Assembly (NCBI RefSeq): GCF_014202035.1
Contig: NZ_JACHFR010000002.1
Span: 186,001-250,000 of the forward strand
Direction: 5' to 3'
Origin: Treponema rectale
Lineage (GTDB): Bacteria; Spirochaetota; Spirochaetia; Treponematales; Treponemataceae
Length of the DNA stretch: 64,000 bases
Both the position numbers and the translations under genes were made by a program. A model generated the notes under the pieces. The model saw nothing but the letters and a program-made list of their open reading frames with translations, did not search any database and was not told the DNA's origin. The number at the start of each line of letters is the position of its first letter. The stretch's first letter is position 1. Positions 8,443 to 16,908 of the stretch are shown piece after piece.

Positions 8443-8610
8443 CTATTTTGAATTTTTAACTAACTTGCCTATACATCTATTTGCTCTCGAAATATTTACT
8501 GGCCAATATTTCCTTGTACATTCGTAAAGAGATTCCCTACCTTTTACTATAATTCCATTTGAAAATTTTTCAAAAGACTTATTAATACAAACAAACATTA
8601 CTTTTTCCAT
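8443..8610 (-). CDS. Short unknown protein, possibly a truncated gene
   Basis: The 55-aa product starts MEKVMFVCINKSF and contains LYECTRKYWPVN followed by a basic end. A GAGGGGG site sits 7 bases before the ATG at 8610. It lies about 40 bases upstream of the sacsin-like ATPase on the same strand. The start resembles the N terminus of longer proteins with an LYE(A/C)TRxYW motif, so this may be the surviving start of a broken gene. That resemblance is from memory and unconfirmed. It could also be a real small partner of the ATPase. Confidence 0.4.
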   Translation of the reverse strand: MEKVMFVCINKSFEKFSNGIIVKGRESLYECTRKYWPVNISRANRCIGKLVKNSK

Positions 8611-8640
8611 AATAATCCCCCTCACTCAAAATGTATTTAT

Positions 8641-11600
8641 CTACAGTTCTATTTCACCATCGCTGCAAATGATTTTTGTGATAGCAGAATTCTTCCCCAT
8701 CCAGCTTGATGACTTAGATATTACATTCCACTGACTCTTTGTTCCTTCATAGTTAATTTCTGATAAAGAAGTGCACATTCCAAAAACACCTTCTCCCATA
8801 GTCTCAACAGTGTCAGGAATTACTATGCTGACTAATGAATCACAATTATAAAATACTTCTTTTTCAATTTCCTTAACACTTTCAGGAATATTTATAATTG
8901 TTATTTGCATACAGTGTCCAAACGCATTTTCTCCAATAGTTACAACAGTATCTGGAATTTCAATAGATTTTAAGCTATCACAATAATAAAATGCCTGATT
9001 ACCAATTCTAGTTAATCCAGGTTTTATTAATACAGAACTAAGAGTTCTACAATTACCAAATGCATTCCACCCAAGAGTAGTAAGAGAAGATGGAATTGTT
9101 AATCTTTCAAGCCCAAAACAGTTATAAAAAGCAAAATCTGAAACCGATTCAAGCCCTTCCGGTAAATTTATTTCCTTTAGCCCTGTGCAATACACAAAAG
9201 CCGATTCACCAATGTTTTTTACACTTGAAGGGATAATTATAGACTCCAGCGTTCTACAGTCTCTAAAAGCATATTCCCCTATTTCTGTCAGATTCTCCGG
9301 TAGAATCACATTTGTAATATTACTGCATCCGTCTAAAAAAGAAGCTTTTCTGGAACCATTTGTTTCTGAAATATAAATACATTCCAAAGTTGATAAACCT
9401 TCTGCTTTTGATAAATCAAGTGTTGTTACTGAAGAAAACTTATTCAATCGTAATGCAAGTGTTCGTAATCCCTGCACTGCAATTTCTCCGGAAACGACAA
9501 CTGTATCAACAGTACTTGCATCAAATGTGTTTACTGTCTTTGCCGTAACAACACATCCATAAATCCATTTTGCATAAAGAGTTACATTTTCATCATCAAT
9601 ACCAGATATCTGCGAAACCGGCTCTCCATTAAAATCAGCAGATGCATACCATCCCAGAAAAGAATAATTTTTTCGTACCGCAGGTTTTAAAACAAGCGGA
9701 ATATCTTTTATTGTAAAAGTATTTAAATTCGCAGAAGAATTTTCTCCTTCGTTTAAATTATACGTAATTGAACAGGTTATTATCTCCCACTTTGCATATA
9801 TAGTTTTATTTCCTGTTGAACCAGATTCAATTTCTGAAACCTGTTCTCCGGAAAAAGATGAATCCAGATACCAGCCTTTAAATATATAACCGGTTCTTGA
9901 TGGATTTTCTAACAGAATTGTACTGCTTTCTATTGTATATGAATCAGGATTCTGACTGTTATTTATTCCCTCATCAAGTTCATACATAATCGTATAAACT
10001 GTTGGAGTCCATTTTGCATAAAAAGTTTTATTTCCAAAACTTCCATTTACAATTTGAATTGATTTATTTCCTGAAAATGAAGAATTTGCATACCAGCCAG
10101 CGAAAGTATATCCTGTCCGAACAGGAGTCGGTAAATAAAATGTTGCAGTCGTGACATAATAAGTTTCAGGATATGAAGTTATAAAACTTCCTCCATTTAA
10201 ATTATAACCTATTGTATATTGTACAAGTTCCCATTTTGCAAAATAAACTTTATTTCCTGTTGAACCACTTTCAATCTGTGTTACTATATTTCCAGAATAG
10301 TTTGATGATGTATACCAACCTCTGAATATACATCCGCCACGAGTTGGATTCTGTAAAGTTATTAAATCACTTTCAATCGTATAAGTCCGGGGATTATTAC
10401 TGTTGTTTTTTCCACCATTTAAATTATAAGTAATGGTATAACTTTTTACAGTCCATTTTGCATACAGAACTTTATCGCCATAAGAACCTTTTGAAATTTG
10501 ATTACAGCTGCTTCCGTTAAAATCCGGATTATCATACCATCCAGCAAACGTATATCCAGTTCTAACAGGAGAATTCAAAGCAAAAGTTGATGTCACAATT
10601 GTATATGCTTCAGGATTTGATACCAGCAAAGTTCCTTCATTCAAAATATATGTTACTGAATATTTAATTATTTCCCATCTGGCATAAAAAGTTTTGTTTC
10701 CTGTTGTTCCGGCAGTAATCTTTGTAATTGAACTCTCTGAGAATGAAGAATCTGTATACCAGCCCAAAAAAACATATCCTTCACGAATTGGATTACTCAA
10801 AATTACTTCATCTTCAATTGTATATGAAAAAATATTTAATTCTGAATTCTTACCATTATTCAAAACATAATTTATAGAATAACTCACAGGTTCCCATACA
10901 GCATATAATGTAGAATTATTTTCTATTGCGTAGTAATCTTCATTCTCATAATCAATATTTCCTGTCTCTGTTTTTGACCAGCCTGCAAACACATATCCGC
11001 GTTTTTCAAAAGTATTGTCCGGTAACTGCGTGTTTACCCCATACCAGAAATTTTTATTTTCTATAATTCCACTTCCACCATTGGAATTAAAACTTAATGT
11101 ATATATATTTCTATCATAATAAATTTCTACAGTAGTACAATTATCATCAGAAATTATTTTTTGCGTAAATGGAATTGCAGTAAAACCAGGATAATTTTTT
11201 GCAACAGCAATTGTTTGTTCCTCGGCAATACCATATTTAGTTTCATATTCAATAAATGTATATGAATTCCGGGATGTATCCTGCTGATAATGCTTTACAG
11301 TATAAATTGAATTACTTGCATCTACCCATCCTGCATATAAAGTAATATCTGAATTTACTTGATATGGAAACATAACCTGATTCACAAGTGCAGATTCTTT
11401 ATACCATCCAATAAAAATATTTCCATCTTTTCTTGTAACAGGTGCACTGTTAATAATTGCAGTCTGAATAGGATTTATCCTTGTTCCATCATTTGTTTCA
11501 AAACTAACTGTATATATCTTCAACCACTTAGCATAAAAAATTGTTTCTTTCGTAACCTGATATGGGACTGTTACAGCTTCTCCTCCAAAATCAGACTGTT

Positions 11601-12024
11601 CATACCATCCCGCAAAAAAATACCCCTCTCGAGTTATGTCAGGTAACGTTAAAATTTCTGCCGTTTTATAACTTGCAATTTCAGATCCGCCATTTGATTC
11701 AAACTCAACTATAAATTTTTGATTCCATTTTGCATAAAGCGTAATATCTTTTTTTACTTCATATGGAAAAGTTATTGCTTCTCCTGCAAAAGAAGAATTC
11801 GTATACCATCCCACAAACATGGAATCAGGTTTTTCAAGCAGGGGAATACTTTCTATTTTTTTTGTACGATAACTTTCAAGTTCAGTATCTGTATTTGTCT
11901 CAAAAGACACTGTATACAATCCTGCCGCATCAATAAAAAAAGAATTTTCACATGATGAAAAACAGAAAAAAATAATAAACAAAACAACTACTCTGCTAAA
12001 TTGATTTATTATTCTATTAAACAT
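8641..12024 (-). CDS. Giant surface lipoprotein with InlB B-repeats and BspA-type leucine-rich repeats
   Basis: The 1127-aa protein starts with a lipoprotein signal (hydrophobic stretch ending FCFSSC at about residue 26). Ten copies of the Listeria-Bacteroides/InlB B-repeat (Flg_new) follow to about residue 800, each ending in a YAKW-type motif (YAKW, YAGW, YAVW, YARW, FAKW). A MucBP-like insert lies between copies 3 and 4. The C-terminal 300 residues are BspA-type LRR_5 repeats (LPENLTEIGEYAFRDC and relatives, about six). Such proteins act as adhesins in oral and gut spirochaetes. It is last in a four-gene operon, 18 bases after the CsgG/FlgO-like gene, with GGAGG before the ATG. A role in attachment is inferred. 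Confidence 0.85.
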   Translation of the reverse strand: MFNRIINQFSRVVVLFIIFFCFSSCENSFFIDAAGLYTVSFETNTDTELESYRTKKIESIPLLEKPDSMFVGWYTNSSFAGEAITFPYEVKKDITLYAKWNQKFIVEFESNGGSEIASYKTAEILTLPDITREGYFFAGWYEQSDFGGEAVTVPYQVTKETIFYAKWLKIYTVSFETNDGTRINPIQTAIINSAPVTRKDGNIFIGWYKESALVNQVMFPYQVNSDITLYAGWVDASNSIYTVKHYQQDTSRNSYTFIEYETKYGIAEEQTIAVAKNYPGFTAIPFTQKIISDDNCTTVEIYYDRNIYTLSFNSNGGSGIIENKNFWYGVNTQLPDNTFEKRGYVFAGWSKTETGNIDYENEDYYAIENNSTLYAVWEPVSYSINYVLNNGKNSELNIFSYTIEDEVILSNPIREGYVFLGWYTDSSFSESSITKITAGTTGNKTFYARWEIIKYSVTYILNEGTLLVSNPEAYTIVTSTFALNSPVRTGYTFAGWYDNPDFNGSSCNQISKGSYGDKVLYAKWTVKSYTITYNLNGGKNNSNNPRTYTIESDLITLQNPTRGGCIFRGWYTSSNYSGNIVTQIESGSTGNKVYFAKWELVQYTIGYNLNGGSFITSYPETYYVTTATFYLPTPVRTGYTFAGWYANSSFSGNKSIQIVNGSFGNKTFYAKWTPTVYTIMYELDEGINNSQNPDSYTIESSTILLENPSRTGYIFKGWYLDSSFSGEQVSEIESGSTGNKTIYAKWEIITCSITYNLNEGENSSANLNTFTIKDIPLVLKPAVRKNYSFLGWYASADFNGEPVSQISGIDDENVTLYAKWIYGCVVTAKTVNTFDASTVDTVVVSGEIAVQGLRTLALRLNKFSSVTTLDLSKAEGLSTLECIYISETNGSRKASFLDGCSNITNVILPENLTEIGEYAFRDCRTLESIIIPSSVKNIGESAFVYCTGLKEINLPEGLESVSDFAFYNCFGLERLTIPSSLTTLGWNAFGNCRTLSSVLIKPGLTRIGNQAFYYCDSLKSIEIPDTVVTIGENAFGHCMQITIINIPESVKEIEKEVFYNCDSLVSIVIPDTVETMGEGVFGMCTSLSEINYEGTKSQWNVISKSSSWMGKNSAITKIICSDGEIEL

Positions 12025-12041
12025 TTCTTCCTCCTGTTTTC

Positions 12042-12956
12042 CTAAAATCTTATTCCAGCTCCGACACCAGCTCCGAATAAATAGGGATACCCAGCACGAA
12101 ACACAGGTTCCACATAAATCTTATTTAAAACAAATCTAAAACCAACAGCTCCACCGGCATTAGCTGCATTATCAAGTTCTGAATTTATAAATAAAAAAGA
12201 CAACCCTCCCATAGCCTCTAAAAACAAACCAGATAATGGTTCACCTGTCGGAGATACAAGATAAAACCTCGAAGTCAAAAGTGATTCGACTGTTAAGACA
12301 GAATTATTTTTTTCATACAAATCAAAGCTTGTAATGAAATTAACTCCAACTGAAAAATTTCTTGTAAGCCCATAATTAAAAACTATTCCTATGGAAGGAG
12401 AAATAAATTCAAGCGAATTCTTATTAATTTCTAAAATATTTCCAATCGATGCCTTATGCCAGACTGAAGCCCGTCCTAAAAGCTGTTCCGTTTTGGACGA
12501 CCGAGAAATCTCATAACTCTTCCTAAACAAATATGAAGCCTTCTCCACATCCAGCATTCGAACTCTGAGAATATACCCACCATTCAATTCTTCAAATTTT
12601 CCAAACACAATAGATTTTGCTCCAAGACGTTCTGCAACAGACACTATTGTTCTTTCACTCACTTTTCCTGAATTTTGAAATATTAATTCTTTTTCTATAA
12701 TGTCCATTCTATCTCTTGTTACAATCTGGACTAAACCATCTTCGTGATAGATCAAATCTGCAATCTGTTCCCGAATATAAAAAGTCATTTCTTCAGCAGG
12801 TGATTCAAAATCATCAATTACAAGAATTGAATCTGCATCACATTTTTCCACAATATCACTCGCAACAATATTAAGAGTTTCATCAAGACTTTTTGCAGCA
12901 AAAGAACTACTGCAAAGAAATATAAACTGCAAAAGTTTTAAGAATCGTCTTTTCAT
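12042..12956 (-). CDS. CsgG/FlgO-like secreted protein with C-terminal barrel-like region
   Basis: The 304-aa product has a signal peptide (to about residue 20, SSSFAAK). A CsgG/LpoB/FlgO-like alpha-beta domain follows (about 30-160), seen in ADSILVIDDFESPAEEMTFYI, then IVTRDRMDIIEKELIFQNSG and AERLGAKSIVFGKFEELNG. The last 130 residues are Gly- and aromatic-rich strands ending GAGVGAGIRF, like a short outer-membrane beta-barrel. CsgG-like proteins form outer-membrane pores or assembly factors. The neighbours (an LPP20 lipoprotein upstream and a giant adhesin downstream) suggest a role in surface protein display. GGAG precedes the ATG. Confidence 0.65.
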   Translation of the reverse strand: MKRRFLKLLQFIFLCSSSFAAKSLDETLNIVASDIVEKCDADSILVIDDFESPAEEMTFYIREQIADLIYHEDGLVQIVTRDRMDIIEKELIFQNSGKVSERTIVSVAERLGAKSIVFGKFEELNGGYILRVRMLDVEKASYLFRKSYEISRSSKTEQLLGRASVWHKASIGNILEINKNSLEFISPSIGIVFNYGLTRNFSVGVNFITSFDLYEKNNSVLTVESLLTSRFYLVSPTGEPLSGLFLEAMGGLSFLFINSELDNAANAGGAVGFRFVLNKIYVEPVFRAGYPYLFGAGVGAGIRF

Positions 12957-12973
12957 TTTTTACTCCATAAAAC

Positions 12974-13960
12974 TTAATACAGACATTCTTGAACAAATTG
13001 TTCTTCAAGAATTTTTTCAAGATTTGCCAGCGAAACTTTTTCTACCGTCTGTGCATTGTAAGCAGAAATTTTTTTTAATTCCGCTGCAAATGATGCCACC
13101 GTACTACCAGAACTATCTATAAATATTTCTATCTGCGGCATACATGAATACATTCCATTGTATTCATATACATCTGCCCGAATTGTTGCATTCAGTTTAT
13201 ATGCACCGTCTTTAGAAACTGTAAATCCATTTTTAGAAAGCTGACTTTCAATTTTAGTTTTTATCTGTTTAGAAAAATCACCACTTACTGTTACAGAAAA
13301 AGTAACATTCTTTTTCAGCACTGCTGCTTTTTGTTTTTCAATTGCAAAGCGCCGGGCTGTCTTAGTATAGGTACCACATCTTTTCGGATATACAGCAAGT
13401 GCCATTACATAAAGATTAAAAAAATCTTCTTCCTGCGAAAAAGTATGATTCACAGCAAGCAATTTTTTAAAAGGCTCCGTTTCTGATTCCGCAATAGAAA
13501 TTCCATTTATGAATGCATTCTGCACAACAGAAAGTTTTTGCGTCAGAATACTCCATGCCTCATCTCTTGAAATATAAGCACACACAGTATAATTCTTACT
13601 AGCCGAATCAAAATAACACTCTGTATGCTTTATACCAAACAACTCAATATTAGATTTTATAATTATTTCTCTCGAAAGATTTTCTTTCGCTTCATCTGCA
13701 TTTGAAAGATTTTGAGTAACTCTGGTAAGCGAAGAAATTTCTCGAGAAAAATAAGAAGCAAGATTTCCGTCCGCAGCAGAAACAGCCATCTCCCTTGTTT
13801 CTGCATACCCCAAGCCTGTAATATATTTTTCAGGCGGAAAAACTTGAACTACGGAAAAAGAATCTGCCCACAAAGGTTTTTTATTCTTTGGTAAAGAACT
13901 GCACGATGCACAAATAACTACGGTAAAAAAATAGAAAATAATGTGAACAGATTTTTTCAT
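12974..13960 (-). CDS. LPP20-family lipoprotein
   Basis: This roughly 328-aa lipoprotein starts MKKSVHIIFYFF and has a lipobox ending ICASC at about residue 20. The LPP20 signature region follows: GLGYAETREMAVSAADGNL and then LASYFSREISS, as in FlgP/LPP20 proteins. A second domain in the C-terminal half (VTVSGDFSKQIKTKIESQL and beyond) looks like a TolB-N/LPP20 repeat. The ATG at 13960 is chosen because it begins one base after the upstream stop and fits the signal peptide. In vibrios, LPP20-type FlgP works with FlgO at the flagellar outer-membrane ring. A comparable pairing with the CsgG/FlgO-like neighbour is inferred. Confidence 0.7.
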   Translation of the reverse strand: MKKSVHIIFYFFTVVICASCSSLPKNKKPLWADSFSVVQVFPPEKYITGLGYAETREMAVSAADGNLASYFSREISSLTRVTQNLSNADEAKENLSREIIIKSNIELFGIKHTECYFDSASKNYTVCAYISRDEAWSILTQKLSVVQNAFINGISIAESETEPFKKLLAVNHTFSQEEDFFNLYVMALAVYPKRCGTYTKTARRFAIEKQKAAVLKKNVTFSVTVSGDFSKQIKTKIESQLSKNGFTVSKDGAYKLNATIRADVYEYNGMYSCMPQIEIFIDSSGSTVASFAAELKKISAYNAQTVEKVSLANLEKILEEQFVQECLY

Positions 13961-13961
13961 T

Positions 13962-14669
13962 TTAATACTGATAAGCATCTGTAATGCTACCGTCACTAAC
14001 GGAATCCATCAAATCTTCCATAATTTTTTCCTTAAGTGCTGCTGTATCAGTTGCAGTTTCATCAATTCTCTTAAGGGCTTCTTTTAACTGATTGTTAAAA
14101 AGCTTTTTATCCATACCCCATACGGCATAGTATTCATAAAACGTTTCTATTGTTTCACCATCATCATCAACAATCTTATTTTTAGTCCAGTAACTTGCAA
14201 CTTTTTCTAATCCAGAAAGTCTTACACTTGATAATGATTCCCTATACATTTTTATAGTTTCCTGCAAATCTTCATTATCACTACCGCTCATTGTTGCTTC
14301 TACAGATTTTACAGCAATTCTTTCCATAATACCGGCAACTTCAGTTTCTATTTTTACCAAATCTGTCCACTGCTCAATATAATTCAACTTATTGCCCCGG
14401 TTAGTAACTACAAACACTTTTTTTTCTTCAACACCTGGCATCGACTTTGATAAAACTTTTTCTGAATACTGTCCATCGGCTACAAGTTTAACCCACTCTG
14501 GAATTTCTGAACCAAATGTACCACCCTGATAATCAATCATAACACGCTTGCCTGTATCTATTGTCGATCCCTGACCTTTTATACCGGCTCCTTTTGTTTT
14601 AGTTGTATTACAAGCAATAAAAAGCAATGCAAAACACAACCCAGAAATTACAATTAAACCTTTTTTCAT
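13962..14669 (-). CDS. Lipoprotein, first gene of the LPP20/CsgG-like operon
   Basis: The 235-aa product has a clear lipoprotein signal (MKKGLIVISGL, lipobox FIAC at about residue 20). The mature part contains IPEWVKLVADGQYSEKVLSK and an alpha-helical region with many Asp and Glu residues, ending TDAYQY. This layout, with a PxW motif soon after the lipid anchor, is common in treponemal lipoproteins related to the LPP20 group, but no firm family is assigned. GGAGG precedes the ATG. The gene heads a minus-strand operon, divergent from the XRE gene, with two operator-like dyads in the gap. Confidence 0.65.
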   Translation of the reverse strand: MKKGLIVISGLCFALLFIACNTTKTKGAGIKGQGSTIDTGKRVMIDYQGGTFGSEIPEWVKLVADGQYSEKVLSKSMPGVEEKKVFVVTNRGNKLNYIEQWTDLVKIETEVAGIMERIAVKSVEATMSGSDNEDLQETIKMYRESLSSVRLSGLEKVASYWTKNKIVDDDGETIETFYEYYAVWGMDKKLFNNQLKEALKRIDETATDTAALKEKIMEDLMDSVSDGSITDAYQY

Positions 14670-14690
14670 AAAAATCCTCCATTAATTTTA

Positions 14691-14734
14691 TATAAGTAAC
14701 TGCTTATATTCATAATTATAAGCTATTGCTTATA
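14691..14734. promoter_or_regulatory. Two 18-bp dyads between divergent genes (candidate XRE operators)
   Basis: TATAAGTAACTGCTTATA (14691-14708) and TATAAGCTATTGCTTATA (14717-14734) share the half-sites TATAAGxxx/xxGCTTATA, with dyad centres 26 bp apart. They lie between the surface-protein operon start at 14669 and the XRE regulator start at 14768. Their symmetry and position make them probable operators through which the regulator controls itself and the operon. Confidence 0.6.
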
Positions 14735-14767
14735 ACTTTTCAATTTAAATGCCTTTATCCTATAAAC

Positions 14768-14989
14768 ATGCCGATTAATAATGCAGTTGCAGAAACTCTG
14801 CGGGAACTGCGCCAAAAAAAAGGTGTATCTCAAGAAAAATTTGCCGATGCAATCGATTCCCATCAGGTATATATTTCTGAAATTGAAAACGGCAAAAAAA
14901 TTCCATCTTTAACCACTCTCTATAAAGCCGCTCATTATTTTGACCTCTCTTTAAGTGAATTCACTGCACTCATCGAGAAAAAAATATAA
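14768..14989 (+). CDS. Small XRE-family DNA-binding regulator
   Basis: The 73-aa protein is essentially one Cro/C1-type helix-turn-helix domain (AETLRELRQKKGVSQEKFADA, then VYISEIENGKKIPSLTTLYKAA). The ATG at 14768 starts the fold exactly where XRE proteins usually begin; an in-frame TTG at 14726 would add a poor N-terminal tail and overlap an operator-like dyad. It is divergent from the lipoprotein/LPP20/CsgG-like/InlB operon, so it probably represses or switches that operon. No effector domain is present. Confidence 0.85.
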   Translation: MPINNAVAETLRELRQKKGVSQEKFADAIDSHQVYISEIENGKKIPSLTTLYKAAHYFDLSLSEFTALIEKKI

Positions 14990-15047
14990 CTCACTTCCAT
15001 TCCCAATGCACGGGAACGGATAAATTTTTTCCTGCCTGGAAATAAAA

Positions 15048-15076
15048 TTGACAACAAAAACTATCACTGATAATCT
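15048..15076 (+). promoter_or_regulatory. Promoter of the GH30 gene
   Basis: TTGACA at 15048-15053 and TAATCT at 15071-15076 are separated by 17 bases, 48 bases upstream of the GH30 ATG. A GGAGG ribosome-binding site lies just before that ATG. Confidence 0.6.
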
Positions 15077-15124
15077 TAAAGGTGAAAACCTTTTCATATT
15101 ATAGGTAAATTTTTCGGAGGAAAA

Positions 15125-16672
15125 ATGAAAGCAAAAAAGATCATTGCAGCAACGGCTTTAGGTGCCATGATTGCAGGTTACGGATTTTCTCAGGACAATG
15201 AAACTTCAGACGCAGATAAAAAAACTGCTGACGTAATCGTTGTAGATAAAAAAAATGCATCACCATTCGGTCCTTTTGAAGGCTGGGGTACAAGTTTCTG
15301 CTGGTGGGCAAACAGAATCGGATATTCTGACGTTCTTTCACAGCAGGCAGCTGAACTTCTTTACAGCAATGAAGGAAACAGCCTGGGCTTTAACGTTATC
15401 CGCTTTAATATCGGCGGCGGAGACGATCCTTCCCATCATCACATCACCCGTACTGATTCCAACATGCCGGGTTATGCAACCCTTAATGAAGACGGCACTT
15501 TAAAATATGACTGGACAGCTGACCATAACCAGCGCAATGTTCTTCTTCGTGCACTTAAAGTAGGAGGCGACGGAGTAATCGTTGAAGCCTTCTCCAACTC
15601 AGCACCATACTTCATGACATATTCAGGCTGTTCTTCCGGAGCAGAACATGCAGAAGACAACAACCTTCGTGATGACCAGTACGAAAATTTTGCAGAATAT
15701 ATGGCAACTGTAATGGAACACTACAAAAAAGAATGGGGTGTAAGTTTCCAGAGCTGTGATCCAATGAATGAACCTGCTACAAATTACTGGGGTGCAAATT
15801 CCTGGAAGCAGGAAGGATGCCATTTTGACATCGGAGAAAGTCAGAGCCGCATGCTTGTAGAAATGAATAAAGCACTTAAACGCCACGGACTTTCTAAAGT
15901 AATTCTCTGCGGAACTGATGAAACAAGTATCGACACTCAGACTTACGCATTCAGCCAGCTCAGTGATGAAGCAAAAAAAGTTCTTAAAAGAATTGACGTT
16001 CACACTTATGAAGGTGTTGGCCGTGAAGAACTTCGCGAACTTGCAGTTGCAAATAAAAAAGGTCTCTGGATGAGTGAAGTTGACGGTGGCGACCGTGCAG
16101 GAGAAGATGCAGGAGAAATGGGACCAGCCCTTTCTTTTGCAAAAAGAATCGTTATTGATATGAACGGACTTCTTCCTTCAACCTGGATAATGTGGCAGGC
16201 AATCGACAATCATATTTCTAAAGTCGGCATGAATGGAAATGAAGACCGCCATGACATGATTGACCTTAATCATGAACGCTGGGGATACTGGGGACTTGTT
16301 GTAACAGATCATGACAACGAAAAAATTATTCTTACAAAAAAATATTTTGCATGCGCTCAGTTCTCAAAATATATTCGTCCAGGATGTACAATTCTTGAAT
16401 CAGCAGACTTCTCTGTTTCTGCTTACGATCCAAAAAAGAAACAGGTTGTTATAGTTGCCGTAAATGATAAAAAATCTGACAAAGAAATTCAGATTGATCT
16501 TTCTTCATTCAAGAAGACCGGAAATACTTCCCGCGTAATCAGAACAAGCGGAAGCATGGCTGACGGAGAAAACATTAAGGAACTTGATCCTATCAACCTT
16601 GATGGAAGAATTCTTAACGCAACTCTCCTTCCAAACTCAGTTACAACATTCATCATTGATAATGTAAAATAA
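15125..16672 (+). CDS. Secreted GH30 glycoside hydrolase (endo-beta-1,6-galactanase-like)
   Basis: The 515-aa enzyme has an N-terminal signal region (KKIIAATALGAMIAGYGFSQ) and the GH30 TIM-barrel signatures. These include FEGWGTSFCWWANRIG near residue 55, GFNVIRFNIGGGDDP, and the catalytic acid/base Glu in CDPMNEPATNYW. The nucleophile Glu is in GLWMSEVDGGD. A C-terminal beta-sandwich side domain (about 420-515) completes the family layout. The GWGTS opening and GGGDDP block favour subfamily GH30_5, whose members act on beta-1,6-galactan side chains of arabinogalactan. The substrate is inferred. The gene has its own promoter and a strong terminator, so it is a single-gene unit suited to plant-fibre breakdown. 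Confidence 0.8.
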   Translation: MKAKKIIAATALGAMIAGYGFSQDNETSDADKKTADVIVVDKKNASPFGPFEGWGTSFCWWANRIGYSDVLSQQAAELLYSNEGNSLGFNVIRFNIGGGDDPSHHHITRTDSNMPGYATLNEDGTLKYDWTADHNQRNVLLRALKVGGDGVIVEAFSNSAPYFMTYSGCSSGAEHAEDNNLRDDQYENFAEYMATVMEHYKKEWGVSFQSCDPMNEPATNYWGANSWKQEGCHFDIGESQSRMLVEMNKALKRHGLSKVILCGTDETSIDTQTYAFSQLSDEAKKVLKRIDVHTYEGVGREELRELAVANKKGLWMSEVDGGDRAGEDAGEMGPALSFAKRIVIDMNGLLPSTWIMWQAIDNHISKVGMNGNEDRHDMIDLNHERWGYWGLVVTDHDNEKIILTKKYFACAQFSKYIRPGCTILESADFSVSAYDPKKKQVVIVAVNDKKSDKEIQIDLSSFKKTGNTSRVIRTSGSMADGENIKELDPINLDGRILNATLLPNSVTTFIIDNVK

Positions 16673-16679
16673 AAAATAA

Positions 16680-16761
16680 GGAAATCTCTAAAAATTGCAA
16701 TTTTTAGAGATAACTCTGAAAGAGCGATGTTTTAAGTCGTGACATTACAACGACTTAAAAC
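16680..16761. repeat. Partial copy of a TIR element (first two hairpins)
   Basis: This 82-bp stretch is almost identical to 45835-45916. It contains a perfect palindrome centred on AATTGCAATT, with CTCTAAAA/TTTTAGAG ends, and a second hairpin with arms GTTTTAAGTCGT/ACGACTTAAAAC. The third hairpin and right terminal repeat seen in the complete copy are missing. It lies just after the GH30 stop codon. Confidence 0.75.
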
Positions 16762-16766
16762 AAGAC

Positions 16767-16810
16767 AACTGCCTGATAAGAAGCATCATACTTATCAGGC
16801 AGTTTTTTTT
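16767..16810 (+). terminator. Rho-independent terminator of the GH30 gene
   Basis: AACTGCCTGATAAG (16767-16780) pairs perfectly with CTTATCAGGCAGTT (16791-16804) around a 10-base loop and runs into a T tract. Confidence 0.85.
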
Positions 16811-16908
16811 CTCCGGGTATTTTGCATTGACATTCATAACACTGTTATATAATATTAGATTTAGAGTTAGCCATTGCTAATATATTTCTATATTAAAGGA
16901 TGTGTACC

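Noticed and set aside
15623-16003. 126-codon minus-strand frame inside the GH30 gene
   Set aside because: It is antisense to a clearly coding gene and has no start signals.
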